Shown here: piece after piece, positions 1-9,500 of the stretch | Position numbering within the stretch: the stretch's first letter is position 1 | Layout: each line of letters opens with the position of its first letter | Assembly: GCF_028368975.1 (NCBI RefSeq) | Contig: NZ_JAQNDM010000002.1 | Location: 7,248,425 to 7,312,424, forward strand | Source: Stigmatella ashevillena | GTDB taxonomy: Bacteria; Myxococcota; Myxococcia; Myxococcales; Myxococcaceae | DNA length: 64,000 nt | Direction of reading: 5' to 3' | Made by a program: the position numbers and the translations under genes | Notes under the pieces: generated by a model | Told to the model about the DNA's origin: nothing | Database searches by the model: none | Seen by the model: the letters and a program-made list of their open reading frames with translations, nothing else

Positions 1-1
1 G

Positions 2-883
2 AGCAAGAGCACGCCCCATCTTGCTGCTGAGTTGACGAAGCAGGGGCATTCTGTCAGTGCTGGCACTGTGGCGACAATGCTGAAGGCGATGGGCTTCAGC
101 CTGCAATCTCCTCGCAAGGTACGTGAGGGCGGTTCGCACAAGGATCGAGACAAACAGTTCAGACACATCAACCGACAGACGCAGCTATTCCAAAAGAAGG
201 TGCAACCCGTCATATCGGTAGATACCAAGAAAAAGGAGCTTGTAGGGCTCTTCAAAAACGGAGGGCGCGAGTGGCAAGTCCATGGAAAGCCCGAGGAAGT
301 GAACGTCTATGATTTTCCTCCTCTTGCCGAAGGCAAGGCTATCCCGTACGGAGTTTATGATGTAACACTGAACGCAGGTTGGGTGAGCGTTGGTGTCGAT
401 CACGACACGCCGCAGTTTGCTGCGAATGCGATTCGTGAGTGGTGGAAACACATGGGAAGCAAAGAGTACCCGGCAGCGACGGAGCTACTCATCGTGTCTG
501 ACTCTGGGGGAAGCAACAGCGCTCGCTCGCGAGTATGGAAGATCGAGTTGCAGCGACTTGCCGATGACATCCGCATGCGCATCCATGTCAGCCACATGCC
601 TCCGGGTACAAGTAAATGGAACAAGATCGAGCATCGACTCTTTTGCCACATCACGCAAAATTGGCGAGGTCGGCCGCTCATGAGCTATGAGACAGTAGTG
701 AGCCTCATCAGTCACACAACAACCCGCACAGGCTTGAAGGTCAAGGCAACACTTGATCGACACCTCTATCAGACGGGGATCAAGGCGGCTGATACGGAGA
801 TGAAGGAATTACAGATCAAGCGCTCAAGATTCCATGGAGAGTGGAACTACACATTCACTCCACGCTCCGACTTGCTCAAGTAA
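2..883 (+). CDS. ISAzo13-family transposase, 5' end cut by the window
   Basis: DDE transposase of the ISAzo13 type, the enzyme that moves its own insertion sequence. The frame is open from base 2, so the N-terminus lies outside the window; a TTG at 32 is only an internal codon. Family-like landmarks are visible: ISVDTKKKELVG with the first acidic residue, FKNGGREW, IPYGVYD, VSVGVDHDT, LLIVSDSGGSN (second acidic block), PPGTSKWNKIEHRLF carrying the third acidic residue, and TTTRTGLKVKA. From the first visible residue the reading is uninterrupted to a TAA at 881-883. Identification rests on remembered family motifs. I could not define the terminal inverted repeats. It borders the ABC-3C operon and marks the left side of an accessory region. 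Confidence 0.85.
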   Translation, partial: SKSTPHLAAELTKQGHSVSAGTVATMLKAMGFSLQSPRKVREGGSHKDRDKQFRHINRQTQLFQKKVQPVISVDTKKKELVGLFKNGGREWQVHGKPEEVNVYDFPPLAEGKAIPYGVYDVTLNAGWVSVGVDHDTPQFAANAIREWWKHMGSKEYPAATELLIVSDSGGSNSARSRVWKIELQRLADDIRMRIHVSHMPPGTSKWNKIEHRLFCHITQNWRGRPLMSYETVVSLISHTTTRTGLKVKATLDRHLYQTGIKAADTEMKELQIKRSRFHGEWNYTFTPRSDLLK

Positions 884-942
884 TTTTTGAGAGGCGCCTT
901 AGTTAGGAGCCCGTAGTTGGCTGCGCATGGTGTGAAGGCTAG

Positions 943-1068
943 CGCAGAGTGCTGGTGTACTTGTCGGCACTTGACGGGGTGCGCGCCATTGCGGAGTACT
1001 TGGCGCTGCCCTCGCGGTCTGTGAAGGTGGCCCCGGAGCAGGGCTACCCCAGCAGGAGTGGTGCTGAT
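943..1068 (+). pseudogene. Possible coding remnant between transposase and ABC-3C operon
   Basis: This short stretch has a plus-strand reading (from after a TAG at 940-942) containing LDGVRAIAEYLALPSRSVKV and then GYPSRSGADLF. It looks like the tail of a transposase-type protein, but I cannot name the family. It has no start of its own, is only about 40 residues long, and its frame runs on into the oppositely oriented ATPase gene. It may equally be chance in GC-rich DNA. Confidence 0.2.
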
Positions 1069-3030
1069 CTATTCGTCGCCGCGCACCGGCCAATCCAGCG
1101 GGATCAGGGCGCGTCCTGAAGCACGCGTCCACCGCTCCCGCGTGGCCTCCACGTACCGAGGATCGTCTGCAAAGTAGGCATGCTCTATGAGTAGCACCTG
1201 AAGATCCGTACGGCACTCGGTTTCGGAAAACAGGAAGTCGATGTGCTTGCGCATTGCCTGAACGTCCTGGTCCTCTTCGCGACCTTCGATTTCCGCCTCG
1301 TCTTCATCCTCTCCGCTGGTCGGGAAGTAGGGACGACTGATCTGGTCCAGAACTAGAAGCCCCGGCACCGGCGACTTCACCATCTCGAAGTAGCGCTGGA
1401 ATGCGAACGAAAGGGCGATGTGGATGGCCAAGTAGTTCTGATCCGAGCCAACGTCGGGCATCCGCAGGACTGCGCCACTCTCTGCCTCGATGACGGTGAC
1501 CTCCGGCTGTCGTGCCGAAAAGTCGAGTTCTGACCCGACGCAAGGAGCCACTGTCGGCAGCATGGAGAATGCCTCGGACGCAAACTGTGAGATCTTTGTC
1601 TCGGCCCGGCGAAGCTTGACCTCCTTCGCCTCCCGGTCCACCCGCCCCTCCAGGTCGGCGATCTCGGCTCGAAGGACGCTGAGATCGCGCGCCGCTTGGT
1701 GTGGCTCATCGACAGATGTCTCAAAGAAGAATGAGATCCGGCCTAGAAGATGGGCTCGAAGCTGAGCTAGGTTAGTTAGACGCTTAGTCTCCTCGCTCTG
1801 ACGCAACGACGTCTGAATCTGGTCGTCGACGCGGCGCAACTCGACATTGAGCGTTCCGATTTCTTGGTCGAGTGCCCGGTCGTGCTCAAGCAGCTTGGGC
1901 TTCACACGCTCGACGGCAGCGCTCTCCGCGCGCACCTTCGACAAAGTCGCCTGCAACGCCTTCGCCATCTCCTTTCCCCGCTCAGACGGCGCTTCGCAGA
2001 CCGGGCACGCGGCCGCAACCTCGTGGAGTTGGAGGTGCTCCGCCAACATCAGCTTTTCGCGCTGCCCAGTCACGGCGCCCTCGAAGCCGGACGCCTCTCG
2101 GATTGCCGTCCTGGTCGCCTGTGACCTACGGCGGACGTTGGCGAGCGACGCTAGGATGTCCCTCCGCCGCGCATGCAACACTCCGAGCTCTCCCTCGCTC
2201 GGATAGGTATTGGCCTCTAACTCGGTACTTGCCACAGTCTTGAGCTTCGCGAGCAGCTTGTCTTCTGCATCGTCGCCCGGCGGCTCCGGGACGAGCCCGA
2301 TTCGGTGTGCTTCCGCTAACAAACTGATCGCGCGCTGCTTGAGCGCGCTGTCTGCCGCTGCACGCGTGCGCGCCTTGGACTCCTCTCGGTCGAGCACGTA
2401 CTGCAACTGCCGGAGCTGCCTCTCATCCAAGGCGGTTGCTTCGTCGGTAACGCGCATGAAGTAGGGCATGGACTCGACTATGTCGCGGGCCTTGTCCACC
2501 TTCTCTAGGCCATGCAGCAGAACCGTTTCGCTGTATATGACCTCTTTGGTCACGAACATGTACGGCGTGACGTGGCGAATGGTGGCCCGCCCGCGAGTAG
2601 TGCCGGACGCGTTGGGTTCGCCCGGTAGGTCGCCGATCCCGAACGCTCGCTCGATGAAGGCCTTAGCCGCGTCGACGGTCGTCGCGCCCTCAAATTCCGC
2701 CAGCGTGTCCGGTAATGGTAGGTCACGGCCGGAGGAGGCGAACATGCGGGTGCTGCTGGCCTGCCCCACGGGCGGAACGATCCGACCGACGATGATTTCG
2801 GAGTCCCCGGCTGTCCATTTGACGCCGACCGCGACGCAGCGGCGCCGCACATGCGCCGGCAGTTCGCACTTGCTCGATCCCAGGCAGTAATCGATCGCCT
2901 TGATCAAAGTCGATTTACCAGTGCCGGAGGCTCCGGTGATGATATTCACGGTGTCTGGTAAGAGCTTGATGTCGCGCCGCTGGCCTGACACCCCAAGGAA
3001 GAAGATTCTGGAGATGTTCCAGCGCGTCAT
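1069..3030 (-). CDS. ABC-3C system ATPase (DUF3732, Rad50/SMC-like)
   Basis: Predicted 653-residue ABC-type ATPase, the motor of an ABC-three-component conflict system. Walker A GASGTGKST is at residues 33-41. A long central region rich in Glu, Arg and Leu is likely a coiled coil (about 200-470). It is broken by one CPVC (C342, C345), which resembles a Rad50-type zinc hook at the hairpin tip. Walker B is PGLLVLDQISRPYFP; the D-Q followed by YFP is characteristic of DUF3732. Its ATG overlaps the stop of the middle-component gene by 4 bases, implying translational coupling. By family knowledge such ATPases sense an invader and license a linked effector; the trigger is unknown. Family assignment is from motifs and gene order, not a search. 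Confidence 0.85.
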   Translation of the reverse strand: MTRWNISRIFFLGVSGQRRDIKLLPDTVNIITGASGTGKSTLIKAIDYCLGSSKCELPAHVRRRCVAVGVKWTAGDSEIIVGRIVPPVGQASSTRMFASSGRDLPLPDTLAEFEGATTVDAAKAFIERAFGIGDLPGEPNASGTTRGRATIRHVTPYMFVTKEVIYSETVLLHGLEKVDKARDIVESMPYFMRVTDEATALDERQLRQLQYVLDREESKARTRAAADSALKQRAISLLAEAHRIGLVPEPPGDDAEDKLLAKLKTVASTELEANTYPSEGELGVLHARRRDILASLANVRRRSQATRTAIREASGFEGAVTGQREKLMLAEHLQLHEVAAACPVCEAPSERGKEMAKALQATLSKVRAESAAVERVKPKLLEHDRALDQEIGTLNVELRRVDDQIQTSLRQSEETKRLTNLAQLRAHLLGRISFFFETSVDEPHQAARDLSVLRAEIADLEGRVDREAKEVKLRRAETKISQFASEAFSMLPTVAPCVGSELDFSARQPEVTVIEAESGAVLRMPDVGSDQNYLAIHIALSFAFQRYFEMVKSPVPGLLVLDQISRPYFPTSGEDEDEAEIEGREEDQDVQAMRKHIDFLFSETECRTDLQVLLIEHAYFADDPRYVEATRERWTRASGRALIPLDWPVRGDE

Positions 3031-3512
3031 ACCGTGAGCCCCATCATGTCGAAGACCGTCTTTGTCGATCCCGCAGAGGCGAACCAGTAGCCGAGACGCT
3101 CGGCACGCTTCAGGGACTGTGCGGGACCTTCACTCAACGAGATGATCACATTCTTCTTGAGCTTGCGCTCACCCACCTTGAGGTAGGCGCCCTCATCCAA
3201 AACCAGGACGCGAGAGAAGCAGGCGAAGCGAACGGCTTCGGTGACGATGCCGAGCGACGCGTTCACGCGCTCCGCCAGACCAATTTGAACCTGTGGGGTT
3301 CGCTCCAGCCACTCAAGCAGGCCGGTTTTCTTGTTGGTGCCCTCAAAGGCCGAGGCGAGATCGCCCGATAAGGCGACGGGCAGTGCCAGGTAGACGAGTG
3401 GCAACTCCGGGCCCTTCTCGCTGCCTGACTTGTAGGCCGTCGAGAAAGCGACCAACGCGTAGGCGCAGAACGCCGGATTGATTTCCGAGAAGAGGTCGTG
3501 GGCGACGCTCAT
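3027..3512 (-). CDS. ABC-3C system middle component
   Basis: 161-residue protein between the nuclease-type gene and the ATPase, overlapping each by 4 bases (ATGA). The N-terminus SEINPAFCAYALVAF followed by a conserved-looking LPLVYLALPVAL is typical of the short three-component ABC-system middle components. The family's role is taken to be an adaptor between ATPase and effector, with a small winged-helix-like body; the later ALSEGPAQSLKRAERLGYWF segment fits a helix-turn-helix end. There is no signal peptide or membrane segment, so it is cytoplasmic. No catalytic residues are evident. Identification depends mainly on length, the N-terminal motif and the strict context. Confidence 0.75.
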   Translation of the reverse strand: MSVAHDLFSEINPAFCAYALVAFSTAYKSGSEKGPELPLVYLALPVALSGDLASAFEGTNKKTGLLEWLERTPQVQIGLAERVNASLGIVTEAVRFACFSRVLVLDEGAYLKVGERKLKKNVIISLSEGPAQSLKRAERLGYWFASAGSTKTVFDMMGLTV

Positions 3513-4726
3513 TCCTCATCTCCCAAGAGCACGGCGAAGTTCGGGTGCCAGCCCACCCGACAATTGATCGCCAGTACCTGGTAGCTACCTCGCACGTAGT
3601 ACGGCGCGCTCCAGCCCTCGAAGACTGGGCGCACTGTGTTGGGCGCGTCATCATGGGTCCAGCGCAGGATCTTTAGGCCTGACGCGCACTTCTCCTTTTC
3701 CTCAAGATCGGCGCATTCCTCCATCATCCGGCTATGTTGGTCAGACCAGTGCTCTCTCAGGATGAAATCGTAGCTGTCTATCACGCTGACCATGCTCAGC
3801 TTTTCGTTGGCCCACCGCGAGCGCTGCTCGCGGGCCCTCCACTCCTCGCGAATAGCTTTGGTGAGGTCCGACGACTTTCCGTTAACAAGCTGGATCTGGC
3901 GGGCGAGCATGCCGTTGGGCTGGTAGTCCTCGGGCGGGCTCACCAGTTCGAAGTCTGGGAGAACTTTGCCCTGCTCTATGTCGCCAACGATTGCGCTGAT
4001 CTGCTGCTGCAACTCCGCACGCGAGATGACCCGATCCCGCTTTCCGCAGAGCGAGTAGACAATCTCCCGATCCCACCACTCAATCAGGCGTTTCGCCACC
4101 GTCGACCGCTGGTCCGCCGGTAGGATCTTTAGGTAGCCAGCGACACATGTCTCAATCTCGGAGATCGGGGGACTGTTCTTCTTGATTAGGGTTCGGCGGA
4201 GAAGGTTGAGCTGCCCAATTTCCGTAAGCCCCAGGAAGGCTTCGCACCCGTCGATCCGTTCGGCGTGCGGCAGAGGCTTGCCACTTTTCGCCGCAGTTGC
4301 CCGAGCGTTGACGACGCGCTGAGCTTCCTCGACCATGGCATCGTGAAGGTCGGCGCGAGCAGCCTCCAACGATAGTAAGGCTCTCAGCGGGCTGTCGTCC
4401 GGAATGCCGCCGACCGCGACAAGGTGAAGGGTGGTCTCAGACAGAGTCAGCAACGGTAGGGCGTCAATCCAGACCTTCATGGTTCGCCACAGAGCCTTGG
4501 ACTTGAGGGTGATCGGAGGCGGCGCGGCGCTTATGGAGTGCTTCAGCTGATAGAGCAGCGTTTGGCTGTCGATGGAGAGTTCGACGTCGTCCAGTTGCTC
4601 GATACCGACGGCGGCATTATCTGTGTCCTGCGACAAGAGAGTTAGCAACGCGAAGAAGGTTTGGTAGTAGAAGCCCAATGCGGCAGCTTCCGCAGCGTGA
4701 GTCCCGCTTTGCTGGTATTCACCCAT
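3509..4726 (-). CDS. ABC-3C effector: Cap4/DUF4297-like nuclease plus C-terminal domain
   Basis: 405-residue first gene of the operon. Residues 17-64 contain GFYYQTFFALLTLL, then GIEQLDDVEL and LLYQLKHS. The acidic residues E43, D46/D47 and the Q60-x-K62 pair fit a PD-(D/E)XK fold of the Cap4/DUF4297 type, which cuts double-stranded DNA. The remaining ~300 residues match the position of the ABC-3C C-terminal domain protein. I chose ATG 4726 because the frame upstream enters the inserted IS5 element and, after removing it in silico, reaches a stop without another good start; a weak GGA lies about 9 bases upstream. The stop overlaps the next start. Nuclease activity is inference from motif geometry. 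Confidence 0.75.
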   Translation of the reverse strand: MGEYQQSGTHAAEAAALGFYYQTFFALLTLLSQDTDNAAVGIEQLDDVELSIDSQTLLYQLKHSISAAPPPITLKSKALWRTMKVWIDALPLLTLSETTLHLVAVGGIPDDSPLRALLSLEAARADLHDAMVEEAQRVVNARATAAKSGKPLPHAERIDGCEAFLGLTEIGQLNLLRRTLIKKNSPPISEIETCVAGYLKILPADQRSTVAKRLIEWWDREIVYSLCGKRDRVISRAELQQQISAIVGDIEQGKVLPDFELVSPPEDYQPNGMLARQIQLVNGKSSDLTKAIREEWRAREQRSRWANEKLSMVSVIDSYDFILREHWSDQHSRMMEECADLEEKEKCASGLKILRWTHDDAPNTVRPVFEGWSAPYYVRGSYQVLAINCRVGWHPNFAVLLGDEE

Positions 4727-4750
4727 TGGTTTTCCGACGGACGAGGCTAA

Positions 4751-5648
4751 GAGCCTATTTCGGTAGGGAAGAAAAGGGCCTACCTGGAGGGTTATACGGG
4801 TAGGAGGAAGACCGAGATGGGAGTAGCCAAGCACGACGATGGTTGAAGGATGCCGCAGGAGGTGTGGGCGAAGATAGAGCCGTTGCTGCCTCCTCGTCCT
4901 GAGCATCCCTTGGGGTGCCACAACCCGAGAGTGCCCGACAGAAGGGCGATGGAGGCCATTCTGTTGGTGCTGCGCACAGGGATGCAGTGGCAGGCGCTCA
5001 AGGCCACGGGAATTTGCCATCCGTCCTCGGCCTACCGACGTTTTCGGGAGTGGGCCAAGGCAGGAGTGTTCCACGAGTTCTGGCGCGTGGGGCTCATGGC
5101 CTATGACGAACTGATGGGCATCGGTTGGAAGTGGATGAGCCTGGATGGGGCGATGACCAAGGCCCCGCTGGGCGGGCAAAAGACGGGGCCCAACCCGACG
5201 GACCGGGCCAAGAAGGGTACCAAGAGAAGCGTGCTGACCGATGAACGAGGCGTGCCGCTGGGAATCGTGGTGGCAGGCGCCAACGTCAACGACCACAAAC
5301 TGGTGGAGGCCACGTTCAATTCGGTGCCAGTGAAGAGGCCGGAGCCTGCCGAGGGTGACAAGCAGCATCTCTGCTTGGATGCAGGTTACGACTGCCAAGC
5401 GGTGCGTCAGTGGGGCGACAAGTTCCACCTTCAACTGCACATTCGCCCGCGTCGTGCCCCTGCCACGCCTCCGAAGAAGAGTCGCCGCAAGAAGGCACGC
5501 CGCTGGGTGGTGGAACGCACTCACTCGTGGATGAACCGCTTCCGCAGGCTGTTGGTGCGCTGGGAAAAGCGCGAGGATACCTTTTTAGCCATGATTCACC
5601 TGGCTCTGGGCCTCATCACTTGGTTCCACTTCCTACCGAAATAGCCTC
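4751..5648 (+). mobile_element. Complete IS5-family insertion sequence (IS1031-like)
   Basis: An 898-base element with imperfect terminal inverted repeats: left end GAGCCTATTTCGGTAGGGAA, right end (reverse complement) GAGGCTATTTCGGTAGGAAG. They are flanked by TAA at 4748-4750 and 5649-5651. A 3-base TNA duplication fits the IS1031 group of IS5; read as CTAA it would instead fit other IS5 groups with 4-base targets. It carries one transposase gene. Both ends and the duplication are intact, so the insertion looks recent. It lies 24 bases upstream of the ABC-3C operon start codon, in opposite orientation. Confidence 0.9.
4850..5644 (+). CDS. IS5-family transposase
   Basis: 264-residue DDE transposase encoded inside the IS5 element. 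The N-terminal DUF4096-like helix region (PQEVWAKIEPLLPPR, then RAMEAILLVLRTGMQW) precedes the catalytic core: first Asp in SLDGAMTKAP, second Asp in LCLDAGYDC, and Glu in VVERTHSWMNRFRRL. This is the D-D-E order with the Y-(2)-R-(3)-E-like IS5 signature replaced by the common ERTHSWMNRFRR form. An in-frame TGA at 4844-4846 sits just before the ATG, so the start is secure. The C-terminus ends LITWFHFLPK, and its stop lies inside the right inverted repeat, which is normal for this family. The frame is intact, so the enzyme may be active. Confidence 0.93.
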   Translation: MPQEVWAKIEPLLPPRPEHPLGCHNPRVPDRRAMEAILLVLRTGMQWQALKATGICHPSSAYRRFREWAKAGVFHEFWRVGLMAYDELMGIGWKWMSLDGAMTKAPLGGQKTGPNPTDRAKKGTKRSVLTDERGVPLGIVVAGANVNDHKLVEATFNSVPVKRPEPAEGDKQHLCLDAGYDCQAVRQWGDKFHLQLHIRPRRAPATPPKKSRRKKARRWVVERTHSWMNRFRRLLVRWEKREDTFLAMIHLALGLITWFHFLPK

Positions 5649-5678
5649 TAAGGCCTGCTCAACCGTAAGCTCGCGTCG

Positions 5679-6020
5679 TCACAGAGGTCCCAAAGAGAGC
5701 TTGCGGTTTCCGGAGCTTGAGCTTGAGTTGCTGCAAACGCAAATATTCTGTAGGAGGTTCGCTCCTGGCGCTGTGTCCCATGCTGTCGCTGACACAGCAG
5801 TCGGAGCGACGCCCACAGTGAGAACGTCTTCTGCCAGGGAGATATAGCGAACACCGCCCGCCATCACTGCGGGCATTTGGAAGCTCGCGTTCATCTTCGT
5901 CACCAGTGCTACATGGGCGCAGTCCGGAATCATGGGGCCATTCGAAGCCATGTTCGCCGTCCCTCCTCCCAACGCCGTTTTCAAGGCCAAGATGATGACT
6001 CGCGTTCCATTCGTCCCCAT
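5679..6020 (-). CDS. Hypothetical small protein
   Basis: 113 residues starting MGTNGTRVIILALKTALGGG. I do not recognise the family. Third codon positions are mostly G or C in this frame and a GGTGA ribosome-binding-like sequence lies 8 bases upstream of ATG 6020, which supports coding. An upstream in-frame start exists at 6065 (MLRRRTHLPG) but lacks such a site. Features seen are Gly/Ala/Val-rich beta-like segments, the triplet YISLAEDVLTVGV, and a Cys-x-Cys then five serines near the end. It has no clear signal peptide. It lies directly beside the right end of the IS5 element and a decayed gene, so it belongs to the accessory island. Confidence 0.45.
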   Translation of the reverse strand: MGTNGTRVIILALKTALGGGTANMASNGPMIPDCAHVALVTKMNASFQMPAVMAGGVRYISLAEDVLTVGVAPTAVSATAWDTAPGANLLQNICVCSNSSSSSGNRKLSLGPL

Positions 6021-6148
6021 CACTTCACCTTGGCGTCCAGGGAGGTGAGTCCGTCTTCTCAGCAACGAGAGGCACTCGCCCGGGCTGTCCTGCTGGGAGC
6101 ACCACGCCCCGCAGTCTCTTCCTTGGGTGCGTGGCTCCGAATACCACG

Positions 6149-6175
6149 AGGCGCGCCGGACTTACGGGCGCGCCT
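6149..6175 (-). terminator. Hairpin at the end of the decayed gene
   Basis: Perfect 9-base arms AGGCGCGCC (6149-6157) and GGCGCGCCT (6167-6175) around a 9-base loop. The stop codon of the decayed minus-strand gene lies inside the loop. No T-run follows, as is common in GC-rich genomes, so termination is inferred from position and symmetry. Confidence 0.45.
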
Positions 6176-6539
6176 CTTCCTCGGGGCGCAGAGAGAAGCG
6201 TATGTCCAGCACGAGCTGGGTCATCCCTTTCTGGAACGCGCCCGCGTCAACCTCGATGGATGCTACGTTTCTCGGAGGGGTGTAGACGATAGGGCACCTG
6301 CTCTCGTATCCAAGCGAATTACCCGCGATGTCGCTCAGCCCATCTCGCAGCTACCCGAATCGGGCTCGATATGCGCCGTAGACCCTTTCAGGGCCGGCCA
6401 GCTCTGGCCGGATGGACGCAAGCGGTGTCCCCGTCAGACGGAGATGGTCATCAACGGTGGGGGCTGGGTTACTCTGCGCGATGTCCAGCTGCCATGCGGA
6501 GGTGAAGACTATAAGTGGAAGTGGGGCTGCTAATACCGC
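6162..6539 (-). pseudogene. Decayed secreted-protein-like gene with internal TAG
   Basis: On the minus strand a single frame reads about 61 residues (...SAWQLDIAQSNPAPTVDD ... AYRARFG), meets TAG at 6351-6353, then continues in the same frame for 62 residues (LRDGLSDIAGNSLGYESRC ... FSLRPEEEARP) to TAA at 6162-6164. Both halves show GC-biased third positions and protein-like composition. The N-terminal part has a hydrophobic run like a signal peptide, but no ATG, GTG or TTG start is visible before the czcA stop. The simplest reading is a gene that lost its start and gained a nonsense codon. The family is not recognised. The upstream boundary is approximate. Confidence 0.4.
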
Positions 6540-6598
6540 GTGTATGGAACGCCACGGCTGCCTACCTCCAAGCCGTCGTTGCTCTTCTGTCTCCAGGT

Positions 6599-9500
6599 TC
6601 AGCTCACCGCCCGGTGGGCCGTTTCCCCCGCGTCTTGCTTCTCTTGGGGAAGGTGGCCGTCTTCCTTGCCCTGGCCCGCGCTGAACACAGAATAGAGAAC
6701 AGGCAGCACCAGCAGCGTCAGCACGGTCGAAGAGAGAACGCCTCCGATGACCACCGTGGCCAGGGGACGTTGCACCTCCGCGCCGACCCCTGTGTTGAGC
6801 GCCATGGGAACGAATCCGAGGGCCGCGACGGCGGACGTCATCAGCACCGGACGCAGGCGTGACAGGGCTGCCTCTCGGAGGGCGTCTCCGAGTGTTCTGC
6901 CCCGTTGAAGGAGCTGGCGCACGCGGCTGACGAGCACCATGTCTCCCAGCACCGAGACGCCCGAGAGGGCGATGAAACCCACGGCCGCGGAAATCGAGAA
7001 GGGCATGCCGCGCGCGAGGAGCGCCAGCACGCCGCCCACCAGCGCAAAGGGCACACCCGCGAAGATGCGCAGGGCATCCAACACGCGGCCATAAGTGAGG
7101 TAGAGCAAGAGGAAGATGAGTGCCAGGGCGATGGGCACCACAATCAAGAGCCGCTTCCGGGCACGCTCCAAGTTCTCGAAAGAGCCCCCCATGCGGACGG
7201 AATACCCCGTGGGCAATTCCAGCTTCTCGTCCAGGGTGCGGCGCACTTCGTCCACGAAGCCTCCCAAGTCGCGTCCTCGCACGTTGGCCTGAATGATGAG
7301 TCGGCGCTGGCCCCATTCCCTCTGGAGGGTGGTGGGGCCAGACACCTCGCGCAAGGTGGCCAGGCGTCCCAACGGCACCCGGACCCCATCGGGCGCCACC
7401 ACGGACACGGTGGCGAGCTGGGCCGGGTTCTGCCGGTACTCCTCGCTCAAGCGTACCGCCAGATCGAACCGCCGCTCGCCTTCGCGCACTTCCCCCACAG
7501 TGCGCGTGCCCACGGCTTCCACCACATCCAGCACGTCACGGGCTGGGATGCCGTAGCGGGCGATGGCCGCGCGGTCCACCGTCACCTGCAAGATGGGCTG
7601 TCCCGTCACCTGCTCCACGGTGACGTCCGCAGCCCCATGAAGGGGACGCACCAGTGCCTCCACCTCGCGCGCCTTGGCCTTCAAGATGTCGAGGTCGTCC
7701 CCGAAGAGTTTGATGGCCACATCGCCGCGCACCCCGGCCAGCATCTCGTTAACGCGCATCTCGATGGGCTGGAGGAACGCCATGCGCATGCCCGGGAGAT
7801 CCGCCAACTCCGCCTTCATCTCCGCCACGAGTTCCTCTTGGGTGTCGGCGCGCTTCCACTGCTCACGGGGCTGGAGGGTGACGAAGACATCGGACAGCTC
7901 GATGCCCATGGGGTCCGTCGCCACTTCCGCCGTGCCGGTGCGTGTCCACACGCGCTTCACCTCGTTTGGGAACTTGTGGCGCAGGAGGGTTTCGATCTGC
8001 CCGCCGTAGCGGACGGACTCGGCGAGCGAGACCTCGGCCAGACGGACGGTGTTGATGACGAGGGTTCCCTCGGACAGACGCGGGACGAATTCGCTGCCGA
8101 GCCACCCGGCGGCCACGGCGGCCCCCACGACCAGAAGGACAGCCCCGGTGAGCACGGCCCGGCCGTGGCGGAGGGCTGCGTCGAGCACCGGCCGGTAGAG
8201 ACGCTGGAGAAACGTCACGAGGCGAGGCTCGCGGTGCGTTTTTCCGCCAGGCTTCAGCGCGAAGGAGGCGAGCACCGGCATCAGCGTCATGGAGAGGAGC
8301 ACACTGCCGAGCAAGGCGAAGATGAGGGTGAGCGCCATGGGACGGAAGAGCTTTCCCTCCACCCCTTCGAGGGTGAGGATGGGCAGGTACACCACCATGA
8401 TGATGAGCTCGCCGAAAAGGGTGGGTTTGCGCACCTCGACGGCCGCGTCACGCACCACCTCCAGGACACTGCGGCGTCCACCCGCCTCGGCGAGCCTCCG
8501 CTCCGCGTTCTCCACGAGGATGACGGACGAGTCCACGACGAGGCCGAAATCAATGGCGCCCAGGGACATGAGCGTGCCCGCGATGCCAAAGCGCAGCATC
8601 GCGTTGAAGGCGAACAGCAGGGACAGCGGAATGGCCGCCGCCACGATGAGCCCCGCCCGCCAGTTGCCCAAGAAGAGGAAGAGGATGGCGATGACGAGGA
8701 GCGCCCCCTCGAAGAGGTTCGTTCGCACCGTGCTCAGCACCTGCTCCACCAGCTCCGTGCGCTCGTAGACGATGTCCACTTGCACGTCCGGGGGCAGGCT
8801 CTTGCGCACCTCGTCCAGCCGCTGGGCGAGCGCCTGCGTCACCTCGTGGGAGTTCTCGCCCATGAGCATGAAGCCCAGGCCCAGCACCACCTCGCCTTCA
8901 CCGTCCGCGGTGGTGGCGCCCCGGCGGATTTCGCTGCCCACTTCCACCCGGGCCACGTCTCGCACGCGCACGGGCACGCCATCGCGGGCGGCCACGACGA
9001 CATCCTCCACTGCCTTGCCGTCTTCCAGGGCTCCCACGCCGAGCACGAGGTGCGCCCCCCCGCCGTGCTCCACCCGTCCGCCCCCCACGTTGGCGTTGTT
9101 GGCCTCCAAGGCGCGGTAGAGGTCTCCCAGCGACAGGTGGAATTGTTGGAGCCGCCGGGGTTCCACCACCACGTGCCACTGTTTCTCCTCGCCGCCCCAG
9201 CTGTTCACCTCCGCCAGCCCTGGCACGCTGCGCAACCGGGGCGCGATGACCCAGTCATGAAGCGTCCGCAGCTCCGTGAGGCTCCGCGTCCGGCTCTTCA
9301 CCAGGTAGTGGAAGATCTCTCCCAGTCCCGTGGCCACCGGGCCCAGCGTGGGGCGCTCGATGCCCCGCGGCATGCTCACCCGGTCCAGCCGCTCCGACAC
9401 CTGCTGCCTCGCGAACCACACGTCCGTGCCATCGCCGAACTGGAGTGTCACTTGAGACAGTCCGGACTTGGAGAGGGAGCGCATCTCCTCCAGGTGGGGG

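Noticed and set aside
4727-5524. N-terminal extension of the nuclease gene through the IS element
   Set aside because: The extra ~266 residues are an antisense reading of the IS5 transposase; the true protein begins at ATG 4726.
5877-6533. Plus-strand open frame of 218 codons
   Set aside because: Arg/His/Pro-rich and overlapping minus-strand frames with better codon bias; no start signal.
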